A stretch of 13,151 bases of DNA from an uncultured Clostridia bacterium (GTDB lineage: Bacteria; Bacillota; Clostridia; Peptostreptococcales; Anaerovoracaceae). Below the pieces are notes generated by a model. The model was not told the DNA's origin, ran no database searches, and was given only the letters and a program-made list of their open reading frames with translations. The translations under genes and the position numbers were made by a program. This document shows positions 1 through 5,801 of this stretch, in pieces (position 1 is the first letter of the stretch; every line of letters begins with the position of its first letter). The stretch lies in assembly GCA_945788655.1 (NCBI GenBank), contig CALZMV010000026.1, positions 1 through 13,151 on the forward strand, read 5' to 3'.

Positions 1-1
1 A

Positions 2-235
2 TTAGTCAGCAACGTAAGGAAGTAAAGCAACGATTCTTGCTCTCTTGATTGCAGTAGTTACTGCTCTCTGGTGTTCTGCGCAAGTACCTGTGATTCTCTT
101 AGGTAAAATCTTGCCTCTTTCAGTTACGTACTTTCTTAGTTTTTCAACATCCTTGTAATCGATAACTTCTGTCTTGTCGGCACAGAACTGACAAACTTTC
201 TTTCTTCTCATGCCGCCACCACGTCTCTTTTCCAT
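2..235 (-). CDS. rpsR: 30S ribosomal protein S18
   Basis: Structural protein of the small ribosomal subunit. It pairs with S6 and binds the central domain of 16S rRNA (family knowledge). The 77-residue product has the usual S18 length and the conserved ILPKRITGTCAEHQR core at about residues 43-57. Cys15, Cys18, Cys52 and His55 form a likely zinc site, so this is the zinc-binding (C+) form of S18. The N terminus is strongly basic (EKRRGGGMRRKK). It is the last gene of the rpsF-ssb-rpsR operon, 22 nt after ssb, with a GAAAGGAG ribosome binding site. The gene is complete: its stop codon lies at positions 2-4, at the window edge. No terminator can be seen, because the sequence ends there. Confidence 0.98.
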   Translation of the reverse strand: MEKRRGGGMRRKKVCQFCADKTEVIDYKDVEKLRKYVTERGKILPKRITGTCAEHQRAVTTAIKRARIVALLPYVAD

Positions 236-257
236 GATTCATTATCTCCTTTCTGAA

Positions 258-662
258 TTAGAATGGGATATCTTCATCAATTGCAGAAAAACCTGCAGGA
301 GCCTCATCAACTCTGCCTGTCTGCATTGAAGAACCCTGAGGTCTGTCGCCCCATTCTAAGAATTCTACTCTGTCTGCTACGACATCTGTCGTATAAACGG
401 TTGCTCCGTCTTTGTTGGTGTAACTGCCGGTCTGCAGTCTTCCCTGAACGCCCACAAGTCTTCCCTTTGCTAAGAATTTCTCACAGTTCTCAGCCTGCTT
501 GCCGAATACTGTAACTCTTGGGAAGTCAGTCTGTTTCTCTCCACCGGCTCTTACAGGTCTGTCGATGGCAACGGTAAATGTTGCTACCGCCATCTGAGTA
601 CCGGCTGTGTAACGAAGTTCAGGATCTCTTGTTAATCTTCCGATTAAAACAACGCTGTTCAT
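258..662 (-). CDS. ssb: Single-stranded DNA-binding protein
   Basis: Binds and protects single-stranded DNA in replication, recombination and repair, and recruits partner proteins through its acidic C-terminal tip. The 134-residue product starts with the typical OB-fold strand MNSVVLIGRLTRDPELRY and ends in DEDIPF, close to the canonical DDDIPF partner-binding tip. The fold covers roughly residues 1-105, followed by a short flexible linker. It is somewhat shorter than the E. coli protein, as is common in Firmicutes. It lies between rpsF (15 nt upstream) and rpsR (22 nt downstream), the classic arrangement that links replication to ribosome synthesis. Expression is probably from the promoter ahead of rpsF. 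Confidence 0.98.
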   Translation of the reverse strand: MNSVVLIGRLTRDPELRYTAGTQMAVATFTVAIDRPVRAGGEKQTDFPRVTVFGKQAENCEKFLAKGRLVGVQGRLQTGSYTNKDGATVYTTDVVADRVEFLEWGDRPQGSSMQTGRVDEAPAGFSAIDEDIPF

Positions 663-677
663 GCTTACACCCCGTTC

Positions 678-965
678 TTAGTTTGCATCATTGTTGATGA
701 TGATGTGTCTGATTACGTTGTCAGAAATCTTAAGCTTTCTGTCAAGTTCGTAAGGTAATGTAGCGTTAGCCTTGAATTCGATTACAACGTAGTAACCTTC
801 TTCCTTCTTGTTGATTGGGTAAGCTAACTTTCTCATTCCCCAAACATCAGTCTTAACCACTTCACCGTCAGCAGCGATGATGGACTGAACTGTTTCAACT
901 GTCGCATCCTTTACAGCTTCTTCTAAAGCAGAATCGATAACGAACATAACTTCGTAGTTTCTCAT
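678..965 (-). CDS. rpsF: 30S ribosomal protein S6
   Basis: Small-subunit ribosomal protein that forms a heterodimer with S18 on 16S rRNA. The product of 95 residues starts MRNYEVMFVIDSALEEA, a textbook S6 N terminus, and carries the conserved WGMRKLAYPINKKEEGYYVVIEF segment in the middle. The frame stays open upstream to an ATG at 1037, but I chose the ATG at 965. It has an AAGGAG ribosome binding site just upstream, it gives the family's normal N terminus, and the upstream ATG would lie almost at the transcription start. First gene of the rpsF-ssb-rpsR operon. The leader between the promoter and the gene can fold and may mediate feedback control. Confidence 0.97.
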   Translation of the reverse strand: MRNYEVMFVIDSALEEAVKDATVETVQSIIAADGEVVKTDVWGMRKLAYPINKKEEGYYVVIEFKANATLPYELDRKLKISDNVIRHIIINNDAN

Positions 966-978
966 TGTTTTTCTCCTT

Positions 979-1039
979 TCTCTATGGACTACATGGCGAC
1001 AACCTGACGTTGTCGCAGAGATTGCATGAAAACTCATGC
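979..1039 (-). promoter_or_regulatory. Structured rpsF leader RNA, possible S6:S18 autoregulatory site
   Basis: The minus-strand leader of about 75 nt contains two perfect hairpins. The first pairs 1034-1039 with 1024-1029 (GCATGA/TCATGC, 4-nt loop). The second pairs 1009-1016 with 996-1003 (GCGACAAC/GTTGTCGC, loop GTCAG). The second is closed by an outer 5-bp stem (1017-1021 with 979-983), leaving a 12-nt one-sided bulge. The AAGGAG ribosome binding site follows the outer stem directly, so folding or protein binding could affect initiation. Many bacteria control this operon through an S6:S18-binding leader motif. Whether the conserved bases of that motif are present here was not confirmed; I did not see its CCG in the bulge. 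Confidence 0.45.
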
Positions 1040-1045
1040 CTAATT

Positions 1046-1073
1046 ATTATACAACAAATAACAAGGATTGCAA
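1046..1073 (-). promoter_or_regulatory. Promoter of rpsF-ssb-rpsR
   Basis: On the minus strand, a perfect -10 TATAAT (1051-1046) follows a -35-like TTGCAA (1073-1068) after 16 nt. The predicted start is near 1039, giving a leader of about 75 nt. The -35 box lies inside the 3' arm of the terminator hairpin for the upstream gene. Confidence 0.6.
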
Positions 1074-1093
1074 GTGCTTTTTTGCAATCCTTG
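1062..1093 (-). terminator. Intrinsic terminator after the nucleotidyltransferase gene
   Basis: A perfect 12-bp inverted repeat (CAAGGATTGCAA at 1062-1073, TTGCAATCCTTG at 1082-1093) encloses an 8-nt loop, 32 nt past the stop codon of the gene at 1126-2046. On the minus strand it is followed by TTATTTGTTG, a moderate rather than strong T tract. Confidence 0.65.
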
Positions 1094-1125
1094 AATATTT
1101 AGCATAAGATTTGTTTTCTGGAGTG

Positions 1126-2046
1126 TTATTTCCAAAGAACATCAGGGTATTCACCCTTGTCTTTCATTGACTGTAGGGCATCAACTACGCTTTCCTTATC
1201 TTCTTTGTAAGTGACACCATACCATCTATCCATTGAATTGAGAACTTTGACTTCAGCTTTGCCTTCCTGAATCAGCTGATCGACTACGCCCGGAAGGAAA
1301 TACTCCCCTTTCATTGGATTTTCAACAACAGCCTTGTCCAGAAATGCAGGGAATCTTTCTTTTAGCTCCTTCATCATAGATGAAGTAAAGCCCCAGAAGT
1401 TCATTGACACGGATGTGCCGCGAGGAAGCTCCTGCCAAGTAGTCCCATCATCTTCAGTAAACACGATTTTGTCATCCTGCCACTGAATTTTTGTTCTTTC
1501 TGTAATGTCGGTAAGGTATCCCTCGTCCGATAGTTGACATACACCTCTGGAAACATAACCATTTTCGGTAAGGGTGTTTTCTATCTGGAATCCAACCATG
1601 CAGAACTGATATTTATCATTGTCTTCAGCATTTTCCAAGAAACTGTACATAGTCTGGAATGCGCCGGGACCATAGTAATCGTCTGCATTGATTACTGCAA
1701 AAGGTGCATCGACAAGATCTCTTGCAGCTAATACGGCATGTCCGGTGCCCCAAGGCTTTTCTCTTCCTTCCGGAACAAGGTAACCTTCAGGTAAGTCATC
1801 AATAGCCTGAAAAGCGTATTCAACATCTATATATTTACCCGCTCTGCTGTCGATTAGTTCCCTGAAGGCATCTTCGTTTTCTTTTTTTATTACGAAGATT
1901 ACTTTCTTAAAACCTGCCATAACTGCATCATAAAGTGAAAAATCAAGGATAATTTCTCCCTTGTCACTTACTGGCTCAATCTGCTTGAGTCCGCCGAAGC
2001 GGCTGCCCATGCCTGCTGCCATTATTACTAAAACCGGTGTTTTCAT
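1126..2046 (-). CDS. Sugar-phosphate nucleotidyltransferase family protein
   Basis: Likely transfers a nucleotidyl group from an NTP to a sugar phosphate (or similar phosphate), making an activated precursor for cell-surface polymers. The N terminus MKTPVLVIMAAGMGSRFGG is the nucleotide-binding signature of the NTP_transferase (GT-A-like) fold, followed by a conserved lysine in the GLKQIEPV segment. A metal-binding acidic motif, VINADDYYG, appears at about residue 118. The product of 306 residues fits a single catalytic domain with a short C-terminal tail (RWYGVTYKEDK). It is not a classical GalU, which has a different N-terminal signature, so the sugar and nucleotide are unknown. It has its own promoter and terminator, so it appears monocistronic. 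AGGAG lies 6 nt before the start. Confidence 0.85.
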   Translation of the reverse strand: MKTPVLVIMAAGMGSRFGGLKQIEPVSDKGEIILDFSLYDAVMAGFKKVIFVIKKENEDAFRELIDSRAGKYIDVEYAFQAIDDLPEGYLVPEGREKPWGTGHAVLAARDLVDAPFAVINADDYYGPGAFQTMYSFLENAEDNDKYQFCMVGFQIENTLTENGYVSRGVCQLSDEGYLTDITERTKIQWQDDKIVFTEDDGTTWQELPRGTSVSMNFWGFTSSMMKELKERFPAFLDKAVVENPMKGEYFLPGVVDQLIQEGKAEVKVLNSMDRWYGVTYKEDKESVVDALQSMKDKGEYPDVLWK

Positions 2047-2076
2047 ATATGTCTCCTAATTTATTTATTTTATTAC

Positions 2077-2105
2077 ATTTTATATCATCTTTCATTTAAT
2101 ATCAA
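2077..2105 (-). promoter_or_regulatory. Promoter of the nucleotidyltransferase gene
   Basis: On the minus strand, -35 TTGATA (2105-2100) and -10 TAAAAT (2082-2077) are separated by exactly 17 nt, each matching 5 of 6 consensus bases. The predicted leader is about 25 nt and includes the AGGAG ribosome binding site. Confidence 0.6.
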
Positions 2106-2112
2106 GGTAGTG

Positions 2113-2118
2113 TATAAT
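2113..2118 (+). promoter_or_regulatory. -10 element for the DUF2148 gene
   Basis: A perfect TATAAT on the plus strand, 32 nt before the start at 2150. The -35 region (near 2090-2095) is poor and would fall inside the spacer of the divergent minus-strand promoter, so the two may interfere. Confidence 0.5.
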
Positions 2119-2149
2119 TTAAGACATATTAGGAAAAGAGGTATAAGAT

Positions 2150-2698
2150 ATGATTAAATACATGGAACAGGCTGAAAGAGATGCCGTACTTGCAGTGGCA
2201 GATATTATGGCGACTGCGGCAAAAACTGCACCAAAGGGAAGCGGAAAAGACACGGTGGTATCTGCTGTTTTAACAGGAGAAGATAAGGATAAGCTTGCTG
2301 AGATAATGAGAGAGATGGGTGAGGAATATAATGAAGAGTTTATAATCCGCGATGCAGGAAATGTTGACTCCAGCATCTGCATTGTTCTCATAGGCTGTAA
2401 GGATACACCTTTTGGTCTTCCAAACTGTGGAATGTGTGGATTTGAAAACTGCGCAAAGATGAAAAAAGCGGGAAGCAACTGTGTATTTAATGTTACAGAT
2501 TTAGGTATCGCGGTAGGCTCTGCAGTCTCAGTTGCTGCTGATAACAGAGTGGATAACAGAGTAATGTATTCGGCAGGCCGTGCGGCAGTTAGAATGGGTG
2601 TTTTCCCTGAAAATATAAAAATCTGCTGGGGAATCCCTCTAAATGCTACATCAAAGAGCATTTACTTTGACAGAGGACCCGGAGCAGTTCTTCGTTAA
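2150..2698 (+). CDS. DUF2148 (ferredoxin-like) domain protein
   Basis: A 182-residue protein of the DUF2148 family, whose cellular role is not established. The middle holds a cysteine cluster, Cys93-x2-Cys96-x4-Cys101-x9-Cys111 in the context NCGMCGFENC. This resembles the small 4Fe-4S domain of RnfB and corrinoid iron-sulfur proteins, so an iron-sulfur cluster and a redox role are likely by inference. Further cysteines are Cys77, Cys83 and Cys159. There is no signal peptide or clear membrane segment, so it is probably cytoplasmic. The start at 2150 has AGAGG 8 nt upstream; an ATG four codons further in is a less likely alternative. It is transcribed alone, divergent from the nucleotidyltransferase gene. 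Confidence 0.88.
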   Translation: MIKYMEQAERDAVLAVADIMATAAKTAPKGSGKDTVVSAVLTGEDKDKLAEIMREMGEEYNEEFIIRDAGNVDSSICIVLIGCKDTPFGLPNCGMCGFENCAKMKKAGSNCVFNVTDLGIAVGSAVSVAADNRVDNRVMYSAGRAAVRMGVFPENIKICWGIPLNATSKSIYFDRGPGAVLR

Positions 2699-2707
2699 CT
2701 TCACTTC

Positions 2708-2772
2708 GGGGACAGGGAAATATGCAATAATAAGAACTTAAAATATATGGGTGGAATTGACTTCCCTGACCC
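2708..2772. repeat. Degenerate palindromic element, REP- or MITE-like
   Basis: GGGACAGGGAA (2709-2719) and TTCCCTGACCC (2762-2772) form an inverted repeat with one mismatch in 11, separated by 42 nt. The right half can also fold alone: GGGT (2749-2752) with ACCC (2769-2772), then GGAA (2753-2756) with TTCC (2762-2765), with a CTG bulge. The gene-free stretch 2699-2930 holds this element and the terminator at 2857-2891; I saw nothing else in it. The form is reminiscent of the short hairpin elements moved by Y1 transposases, but no second copy is present in this window. Confidence 0.4.
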
Positions 2773-2856
2773 TTGAGGAAGCTTGATAAATGTGTGGCTT
2801 TACGGTAATTATATCAATAAATTCCTTGAAAAACTTTAGACCATTTGAAAAAAATT

Positions 2857-2891
2857 AAGGCTATTTTTGTAAAATATACAAAAATAGCCTT
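2857..2891. terminator. Strong bidirectional terminator between DUF2148 and pucR-like genes
   Basis: A perfect 15-bp stem (2857-2871 with 2877-2891; AAGGCTATTTTTGTA and its complement) with loop AAATA. On the minus strand it is followed by AATTTTTTTC, a good T tract, 40 nt past the stop of the pucR-like gene. On the plus strand the tail is only TTG after the stem's own TT, so termination there is probably weaker. Confidence 0.85.
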
Positions 2892-2918
2892 TTGAAATGT
2901 TAAAGCTTATTAAATCGT

Positions 2919-2932
2919 TTTCTTAAAACATT
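2919..2932. repeat. 14-bp direct repeat, copy at the 3' end of pucR-like gene
   Basis: TTTCTTAAAACATT, identical to 4093-4106. On the coding strand it overlaps the stop codon of the pucR-like gene. Confidence 0.6.
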
Positions 2933-4085
2933 ACAGAAATTGTGACAGCAGATAGATTCTGATTGCCATAAACAGGTTTTCGTGAAATTCTTTATCGTTG
3001 CTTGTAGGATCTAATAGGGATTGTAGTCTGCCAAGCCTGTATCTTATTGTGTTTACATGACAGAACATCTCTTCTGCGGTCGCATCCAAATCTCCGCGGG
3101 CAAGAACGTATTTGCAGGCAGTTTCAAATAATTCGGGCTTTTCATCGCCTAGAGGCAACAGATATTCATACATGTAATTCTGAAGATTCTGGGAATGCAG
3201 CTCAGGAATAATAAGCCTGTAAATTCCAAGATCTGCGTAAGATTTCATTGAAACATCTTCTAAGACTGCCACATTGCATGCCCAATATGCCTCCCTTACT
3301 ATCTTCCCAAAGTATTCGTTAGATGTTTTTATGGAGCTTACACCGCAATGGACATTATCCTTTTCCATATCCGATGCGATAAAAATATCTGTAAGGAGAG
3401 CGTCAAATCTGCTTGGTTCATTGACGTCCTGACTCAAAAACAAAAGATAACAATCCCTGTACTTGCATAGGGCAGCTTTTTTGCTTATTCTTCCGCTGCT
3501 TCGCAGTTTTTTTACCTGCGTAAAGATTTCTTCAGAACTTGTCTTATCCTTGATGGCAACCACCTTCATAAAGCGCTTAAAATCAGGATTAATCTTCTTG
3601 GAAATTCTAAACTCTTCTTTGGGAGTAAGTTCCTGATCCATAATATTATTGAAATCCTTTTCTAAGGCTTCGAGATCATCGCCTTCTTCTAAAGCACGGT
3701 TCACCTCAAATATTATGTCTTCAAAGAACTCATCCCCACCAAATTCAAGTATAGGAAAGTTATGAGCATTGGCGTAATCAATGGCCTCCTTGGGCAGCTC
3801 CTTAACAAGAACCGGTTTGTATGCCATGCATGAGACATTTAGCTCATATAGCTTTCTTACAGCCTCACAAATCAGATTGTGGTCGTCTTTTGCAAACAAC
3901 AGACTGGTAAGAATCATGCTGTTTTTGTCAAAAATATCTTTTCTGGACATCTGGACTCCTTGTACAAATTCAAAGTCAAGAATGTCCGGTTGTTCAACGG
4001 GTCTTGATAAACCGCCCTCGCCTGCGACTAACTTGAAGTTTTTTAGAAGTGGTATGTCGAACAAATCTTTTACGGTGAGTTTCAT
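2931..4085 (-). CDS. PucR-family transcriptional regulator
   Basis: A DNA-binding regulator of 384 residues. The N terminus (KLTVKDLFDIPLLKNFKLVAG) and about the first 120 residues match the PucR-type ligand-sensing domain. A middle region of about residues 175-320 looks like the GGDEF-like CdaR domain. The C terminus (about 325-384) is the PucR helix-turn-helix, with the typical core NTIRYRLGRLQSLL. The frame is open upstream to 4232, but that extension overlaps cysK and lacks family similarity. I chose the ATG at 4085, with AGAAAGG just upstream. It lies 22 nt after cysK, so it is probably cotranscribed with it and may control this operon; the ligand is unknown. A 14-bp direct repeat flanks the gene. 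Confidence 0.88.
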   Translation of the reverse strand: MKLTVKDLFDIPLLKNFKLVAGEGGLSRPVEQPDILDFEFVQGVQMSRKDIFDKNSMILTSLLFAKDDHNLICEAVRKLYELNVSCMAYKPVLVKELPKEAIDYANAHNFPILEFGGDEFFEDIIFEVNRALEEGDDLEALEKDFNNIMDQELTPKEEFRISKKINPDFKRFMKVVAIKDKTSSEEIFTQVKKLRSSGRISKKAALCKYRDCYLLFLSQDVNEPSRFDALLTDIFIASDMEKDNVHCGVSSIKTSNEYFGKIVREAYWACNVAVLEDVSMKSYADLGIYRLIIPELHSQNLQNYMYEYLLPLGDEKPELFETACKYVLARGDLDATAEEMFCHVNTIRYRLGRLQSLLDPTSNDKEFHENLFMAIRIYLLSQFL

Positions 4086-4092
4086 AAGGACC

Positions 4093-4106
4093 TTTCTTAA
4101 AACATT
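4093..4106. repeat. 14-bp direct repeat, copy at the 5' end of pucR-like gene
   Basis: TTTCTTAAAACATT, identical to 2919-2932. It lies in the 22-nt gap between cysK and the pucR-like gene and contributes part of the ribosome binding site of the latter. Confidence 0.6.
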
Positions 4107-4107
4107 T

Positions 4108-5040
4108 TTATTCTTCAGAAAACATAGGAGTTGACAGATAACGTTCACCTGTATCAGGTAATAAAGCGACGATGTTCTTTCCTTTGTTTTCAGGACGCAT
4201 TGCCAGTGTAACAGCACCATGGAGGGCAGCACCGGAGGTTATTCCTGCGAGGAAACCCTCGGAAGAAGCAATTAATCTTCCTTTTTCATATGCATCTTCG
4301 TTAGAAACGGTGATAATTTCATCGTATATATCTGTATCAAGAATTGACGGAACGAAGTTTGCACCTATTCCCATTAGGCCATGAGGACCGGCCTTTCCTT
4401 CGGAAAGAAGTGGAGATGAGGCAGGTTCTATGGCAACAATTTTTATGTCCGGATTCATTTCTTTGAGATATTTTCCCACACCTGTAATAGTGCCGCCAGT
4501 ACCGATACCTGCAACAAAGAAATCAATTTTGCCGTCTAAATCTCTGTAGATTTCAGGGCCTGTTGTTTCATAGTGAATCTGAGGATTTGATTCGTTATCA
4601 AATTGTCCCGGGATAAAACTTCCTTCGATTGAGGCAGCAAGTTCATTGGCTTTGTCGATGGAACCCTGCATACCCTTAGAGCCTTCAGTGAGGACAACCT
4701 GTGCACCATAGGCCTTTAATAGATTTCTTCTTTCTACACTCATGGTTTCAGGCATTGTGAGAATAACCTTGTAGCCTCTTGATGCAGAAGCAGCAGCGAT
4801 GCCGATGCCTGTATTGCCACTTGTAGGTTCGATAATTGTAGCACCTGGTTTCAGCAAACCTTTCTTTTCTGCGTCCAAAATCATTGCAAGACCAACCCTG
4901 TCCTTGGAACTTCCTGCAGGATTAAAAGCCTCAACCTTTGCAAAGAGATTTGCCTCTAGGCCTAAAGCTTTTTCTATGGCATTTAGTCTTAAGATAGGTG
5001 TGTTGCCGATTAACTCTGAAATGTTGTTAAATACTTTCAT
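4108..5040 (-). CDS. cysK: Cysteine synthase (O-acetylserine sulfhydrylase)
   Basis: Joins sulfide to O-acetyl-L-serine to make L-cysteine and acetate, using pyridoxal phosphate in the cytoplasm. The product has 310 residues, the usual length. Lys46 in NPAGSSKDR is the cofactor-binding lysine; most relatives have Val where this one has the second Ser. Residues 73-78 (TSGNTG) form the substrate loop, 178-188 (GIGTGGTITGV) the phosphate-binding loop, and Ser269 in ITSGAA contacts the pyridine ring. PDTGERYLST lies near the C terminus. Its start lies inside the end of the PAP2 gene (14-bp overlap), with GAAAGG about 9 nt upstream, suggesting translational coupling. The CysK/CysM split is not fully settled by sequence, but CysK fits best. 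Confidence 0.94.
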   Translation of the reverse strand: MKVFNNISELIGNTPILRLNAIEKALGLEANLFAKVEAFNPAGSSKDRVGLAMILDAEKKGLLKPGATIIEPTSGNTGIGIAAASASRGYKVILTMPETMSVERRNLLKAYGAQVVLTEGSKGMQGSIDKANELAASIEGSFIPGQFDNESNPQIHYETTGPEIYRDLDGKIDFFVAGIGTGGTITGVGKYLKEMNPDIKIVAIEPASSPLLSEGKAGPHGLMGIGANFVPSILDTDIYDEIITVSNEDAYEKGRLIASSEGFLAGITSGAALHGAVTLAMRPENKGKNIVALLPDTGERYLSTPMFSEE

Positions 5041-5668
5041 CTTTGTAAATCCTTTCTAAAACGGTTATTGCAAGCATTAATATGCCGAAGCCTATAAGCG
5101 CTCCGCAGATTACATCGGTAGCCCAGTGAACACCAACATAGAGGCGGCTTGGAGCAATAGTAAAAGCGAGGATAAGGCATATTGCACTTAAAAAGTTTTT
5201 TAATTTTTCGTTTTTGCAGTTTTTTCTGATTAAATAGAACAGCAGGCCGTATACGATTACAGAAGTTGTTGAATGACCGCTTGGGAAAGAATAACCGCCC
5301 TGCTCCACAAGATGATAGATCACATCAGGTCTGGCTCTTAAAAACAAATGCTTCATTGGCTTATATATTGCCAGACCAATAAGTTCTGCGAGTGTAACAG
5401 GAATGCCGTATTTCTTCCGATTAGGCAAAATAATGAGAATAATGCACAGCAGTATGATGGTAATCGTATCGGAACAGTGGGTCAATGCCGAAATAACAAC
5501 ATTAAAAAAATCTGTTCTGATTGATATGAAAAACTTTTGTACGGCTAAGTCAAAAGGTGTTGCCCCCATTCCGTAGCAGGCATTGAGAATATATGTGATT
5601 ATACCGGCACAGATAAAGCAGGCAACAGCAATGATGATTCTGTTTTTTCCTGAATTCTCTCTCGTCAT
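5027..5668 (-). CDS. PAP2-family membrane phosphatase
   Basis: A membrane phosphatase of the type-2 phosphatidic acid phosphatase family. Candidate substrates are undecaprenyl pyrophosphate or phosphatidic/phosphatidylglycerol phosphates; the sequence does not decide between them. All three catalytic motifs are present in the 213-residue product: Lys106-x6-Arg113-Pro114, Pro129-Ser-Gly-His132 and Ser174-Arg175-x5-His181-x3-Asp185. Hydrophobic stretches at about 11-31, 54-81, 90-105, 135-147, 158-172 and 184-204 fit the usual six membrane helices. First gene of a likely operon with cysK and the pucR-like gene, overlapping cysK by 14 bp. The ribosome binding site is AAAGGGG, 7 nt before the ATG. 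A functional link to cysteine synthesis is not obvious. Confidence 0.92.
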   Translation of the reverse strand: MTRENSGKNRIIIAVACFICAGIITYILNACYGMGATPFDLAVQKFFISIRTDFFNVVISALTHCSDTITIILLCIILIILPNRKKYGIPVTLAELIGLAIYKPMKHLFLRARPDVIYHLVEQGGYSFPSGHSTTSVIVYGLLFYLIRKNCKNEKLKNFLSAICLILAFTIAPSRLYVGVHWATDVICGALIGFGILMLAITVLERIYKDESI

Positions 5669-5689
5669 TAAAACACCCCTTTGCTAATG

Positions 5690-5761
5690 ATAATTGTTGA
5701 TTTTTCAAAATAATCTAGGATAATTATATACTTTTTTTATAGAAAAAACTACAACAATTAT
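5690..5761. promoter_or_regulatory. Inverted repeat in the divergent PAP2/plsC promoter region
   Basis: ATAATTGTTG (5690-5699) and CAACAATTAT (5752-5761) form a perfect 10-bp inverted repeat with a 52-nt gap. The arms bracket the minus-strand -10 box, and the right arm abuts the plus-strand -10. It could be a pair of operator half-sites; chance in this AT-rich stretch cannot be excluded. Confidence 0.3.
5723..5728 (-). promoter_or_regulatory. -10 element for the PAP2-cysK-pucR operon
   Basis: A perfect TATAAT on the minus strand, 54 nt before the PAP2 start codon. No good -35 lies at 16-18 nt; TTGTAG at 5754-5749 is 20 nt away. Confidence 0.45.
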
Positions 5762-5769
5762 GGTATCAT
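5761..5769 (+). promoter_or_regulatory. Extended -10 promoter for plsC
   Basis: TGGTATCAT is an extended -10 (TGn plus TATCAT, 5 of 6). The -35 is poor. The predicted start lies near 5776, 26 nt before the chosen GTG. This supports the GTG over the ATG at 5760, which would sit upstream of the transcript. Confidence 0.45.
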
Positions 5770-5790
5770 ACTGTATATATGAAAAAGTCT

Positions 5791-5796
5791 GGAGGG
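5791..5796 (+). promoter_or_regulatory. Ribosome binding site that fixes the plsC start
   Basis: GGAGGG lies 5 nt before a GTG at 5802. The upstream in-frame ATG at 5760 has no such site. Confidence 0.75.
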
Positions 5797-5801
5797 TTAA
5801 A

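Noticed and set aside
966..1037. N-terminal extension of rpsF from an ATG at 1037
   Set aside because: It lacks S6 similarity, overlaps the folded leader and would start almost at the predicted transcription start. The ATG at 965 has a good ribosome binding site.
2119..2661. Long open frame opposite the DUF2148 gene (180 codons, minus strand)
   Set aside because: Its low-complexity Ser/Ala/Leu-rich translation has no family features, and the opposite strand carries a clear conserved gene.
2892..2935. Weak inverted repeat AATGTT/AACATT near the pucR stop
   Set aside because: Six base pairs with a long AT-rich loop are expected by chance, and the strong terminator next to it explains the region.
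4086..4232. N-terminal extension of the pucR-like gene
   Set aside because: It overlaps the end of cysK by 125 nt, shows no family similarity and lacks a clear ribosome binding site.
5760..5801. ATG at 5760 as the plsC start
   Set aside because: It overlaps the predicted promoter and has no ribosome binding site; the GTG at 5802 has GGAGGG 5 nt upstream.
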